A stretch of 7,031 nucleotides of DNA from Oscillospiraceae bacterium. GTDB lineage: Bacteria > Bacillota > Clostridia > Oscillospirales > Ruminococcaceae. The position numbers and the translations under genes are program-made. Below are positions 5,612 to 7,031 of the stretch, piece by piece; the stretch's first letter is position 1; the number at the start of each line of letters is the position of its first letter. The DNA is taken from positions 1 through 7,031 of the forward strand of contig JAGBFZ010000331.1 of NCBI GenBank assembly GCA_018110855.1, given 5' to 3'. The notes beneath the pieces were generated by a model, which was given only the letters and a program-made list of their open reading frames with translations, made no database searches and had not been told where the DNA came from.

Positions 5612-6777
5612 TATATTTCGACAGCGCAGCCACATCCTATCCAAAGCCCGAAAGCGTCCGCAGGGCGGCTGCCGAGGCTGTCGTAAGATACGGCGGAAAT
5701 CCCGGACGCAGCGGACATGATATGTCCATGAGGGCATCTCAGGCGGTATATTCCGTCAGAGAAAAGGCAGGGGAAATGTTCGGAGCACCGCCCGAAAACG
5801 TGATATTCACCGCCAACTGCACCGAGAGCCTTAATATGGCGATAAAGGGACTTGCGGAACGGGAGCTGCGGGAGGGAAAAGCGTTTCATGTAATAATATC
5901 CTCTCTTGAGCACAATTCCGTTTTCCGTCCCGTTTACGAGCTGACAAAAAGAGGGCTTACCTACAGCATAGCCGAGGTGAGCGCAGACGACAGCGTAACT
6001 GTGCATAATTTCGAGAGCCTCATAACTCCCGCAACGAGGGCAATTGTCTGCACCTTAGGCAGCAATGTAACGGGTCAGATACTTCCCTACGAGCGGATAG
6101 GCGCACTGTGCCGCAGAAAAGGCATCTGCTTTGTGGGGGACGGAGCGCAGGTCTGCGGAGTTATCCCGATAGACATGAAGAGAGATAATATCAACATTCT
6201 CTGTATGCCGGGTCACAAGGGGCTTTGGGGCATCTCCGGAACGGGACTGCTCATTACCGACGGGAAATACCCCATTTATCACATTCTTGAGGGCGGAACG
6301 GGCAGCACCTCTCTTGAGTCGGAGCAGACTCCGTTTCTTCCCGAGGAGCTTGAAAGCGGCACACTGAACACCGTAGGTATAGTTTCCGTCGGCGCAGGGA
6401 TAGACTTCATCAAGCGGGTAGGCGCTGAGAGGATACACGATCATGAGACTGCCTTATGCCGCAGATTTATAAACGGTCTTGAGCATGAAAACGGGGTAAG
6501 GATATACAGGCGTGAGCGGTGCAGCTATCTGCCCATCGTGCTTTTTAACGTTGAAGGCTCATCCCCCGAGGAGACGGCAGCGTTTCTTAACGACAGAGGG
6601 TTTGCTCTGCGGGGGGGATATCACTGCTCGGGACTTGCTCACAGGTCAGCGGGAACTCTTCCCGAGGGCGGCGTCAGGTTTTCGCCATCCGTTTTCAACA
6701 CTTCCTATCAGGTTGATCTTCTTATAGATGCTGTCGGAGGTCTTGCCCGTTCTGCGGGACGGGAAGCGTACGAATAG
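5608..6777 (+). CDS. Cysteine-desulfurase-like PLP enzyme (aminotransferase class V)
   Basis: A 389-residue fold-type-I PLP enzyme of the class V group that includes cysteine desulfurases and selenocysteine lyases. It should take sulfur (or selenium) from cysteine (selenocysteine), leaving alanine. Key residues are visible: YFDSAATSYPKP (3-14), cofactor-phosphate site around T72-E73, H102 stacking on PLP, N153, D178 in VGDGAQ, and Schiff-base lysine K204 in PGHKGLWG. The C-terminal part has RGGYHCSGLAH with candidate sulfur-accepting C340, then R357 in VRFS and FNTS. The GTG start at 5608 gives the N-terminus usual for the family (MIYFDSAAT); an in-frame stop at 5599 excludes anything longer. 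Length is normal. It is the second gene of an operon with DUF3343, its likely acceptor. Closest in style to the EF2568-type subfamily rather than housekeeping IscS or SufS. Sulfur versus selenium cannot be told from sequence. Confidence 0.9.
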   Translation: MIYFDSAATSYPKPESVRRAAAEAVVRYGGNPGRSGHDMSMRASQAVYSVREKAGEMFGAPPENVIFTANCTESLNMAIKGLAERELREGKAFHVIISSLEHNSVFRPVYELTKRGLTYSIAEVSADDSVTVHNFESLITPATRAIVCTLGSNVTGQILPYERIGALCRRKGICFVGDGAQVCGVIPIDMKRDNINILCMPGHKGLWGISGTGLLITDGKYPIYHILEGGTGSTSLESEQTPFLPEELESGTLNTVGIVSVGAGIDFIKRVGAERIHDHETALCRRFINGLEHENGVRIYRRERCSYLPIVLFNVEGSSPEETAAFLNDRGFALRGGYHCSGLAHRSAGTLPEGGVRFSPSVFNTSYQVDLLIDAVGGLARSAGREAYE

Positions 6778-6791
6778 AAGCAAGGCAATTT

Positions 6792-6825
6792 GCGGGTGCT
6801 GTCCCGAAAAAGGGGCGGCACCCGC
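6792..6825 (+). terminator. Strong hairpin after the PLP-enzyme gene, possibly a terminator
   Basis: Bases 6792-6805 pair with 6812-6825 (GCGGGTGC with GCACCCGC, then an inner G-C-rich part with two wobbles) around the loop GAAAAA. It begins 14 bases after the stop codon. No T-run follows, so termination may be weak or the stem may protect the mRNA 3' end instead. Confidence 0.5.
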
Positions 6826-6891
6826 TCAGCTTGTTGAAAAAGTCCATAGATGAAAAAATCTGCACAAATAATGTCACTCTAAAAGTTTCGT

Positions 6892-6950
6892 CCACCTTTT
6901 CAAAGGTGGCGGGGGTCAAGGGGCATTGGTCTTGCAAACAAGCCCCCACC
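6892..6950. repeat. Palindromic repeat with two alternative pairings
   Basis: CCACCTTT (6892-6899) pairs with AAAGGTGG (6902-6909). A second CCACCTT (6946-6952) could also pair with the same AAGGTGG. More extensively, 6905-6913 pairs with 6943-6950 around a bulged C. GGGGC (6920-6924) and GCCCC (6942-6946) form another short stem. Its style resembles intergenic palindromes scattered in Clostridia genomes, but copy number cannot be seen here. Confidence 0.5.
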
Positions 6951-6953
6951 TTG

Positions 6954-6973
6954 TCGCCGTCCGCAGACGGCGA
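6954..6973. repeat. Perfect 8-bp hairpin
   Basis: TCGCCGTC (6954-6961) pairs perfectly with GACGGCGA (6966-6973) around the tetraloop CGCA. No T-run follows directly. It continues the palindrome-rich 3' end of the window. Confidence 0.6.
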
Positions 6974-7010
6974 AATCTCCTTTTATACCAAAAAAACGGA
7001 GCAGGGGTGA

Positions 7011-7030
7011 GGAAATGCGACAGCATTTCC
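7011..7030. repeat. Perfect 8-bp hairpin at the window end
   Basis: GGAAATGC (7011-7018) pairs perfectly with GCATTTCC (7023-7030) around GACA. It may continue past the window. An ATG inside it (7015-7017), with GGGGTGA just upstream, could in principle start a gene, but only five codons are visible. Confidence 0.55.
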
Positions 7031-7031
7031 G

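Noticed and set aside
5587..6006. Minus-strand open frames opposite the PLP-enzyme gene (also 6055-6444)
   Set aside because: These are antisense shadows of a gene with clear catalytic motifs.
6722..6949. 75-codon open frame on the minus strand
   Set aside because: It crosses two stable hairpins and the end of the PLP-enzyme gene; no binding site or family.
7015..7031. Start of another gene at the window edge
   Set aside because: GGGGTGAGGAA before an ATG is suggestive, but the ATG lies in a perfect palindrome and too few codons are visible.

Overview
The window looks like chromosomal DNA of an anaerobic Gram-positive gut bacterium of the Clostridia, most likely Oscillospiraceae and Ruminococcus-like. 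The grounds are moderate GC, purine-rich ribosome binding sites (AAGGAG, GAAAGGGTGAT), lipoprotein signal peptides ending LSAC, a DUF1540 miniprotein, and a DUF3343 protein next to a class V aminotransferase. The genus is inferred from gene style, not proved.

Layout. Positions 1-496 contain no convincing gene. They hold a strong 31-bp inverted repeat with a second, interleaved repeat, then unassigned DNA, then the terminator of the first gene. Positions 497-2422 (minus strand) encode a seven-helix membrane protein with a ruined GGDEF domain and an apparently intact EAL domain, so a likely c-di-GMP phosphodiesterase. The spacer 2423-2648 carries two clear divergent promoters. Positions 2649-3878 (plus strand) encode a lipoprotein of unknown function with a possible internal duplication.

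A 129-bp spacer with a well-paired leader RNA then precedes a 56-residue, seven-cysteine DUF1540 protein (4008-4178), which ends in a textbook terminator. After this comes a 161-bp long-inverted-repeat element (4278-4438), either a MITE or a structured RNA. Just beyond it lies a second lipoprotein (4471-5232) with an Ig-like C-terminal domain and its own terminator.

Positions 5350-6777 hold a two-gene operon: a DUF3343 putative sulfur/selenium carrier and a cysteine-desulfurase-like PLP enzyme. The last 250 bp are non-coding and packed with palindromes.

How the genes relate. Only the DUF3343 and PLP-enzyme pair forms an obvious biochemical unit, one that mobilises sulfur or selenium and passes it on. 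The EAL protein would lower cellular c-di-GMP. The two lipoproteins would sit on the outer face of the membrane. These are separately transcribed units rather than one pathway. No classical defence system, CRISPR array, tRNA, rRNA or transposase gene is visible. The most unusual content is RNA or DNA secondary structure: 74-196, 3883-4009, 4278-4438 and 6792-7030.
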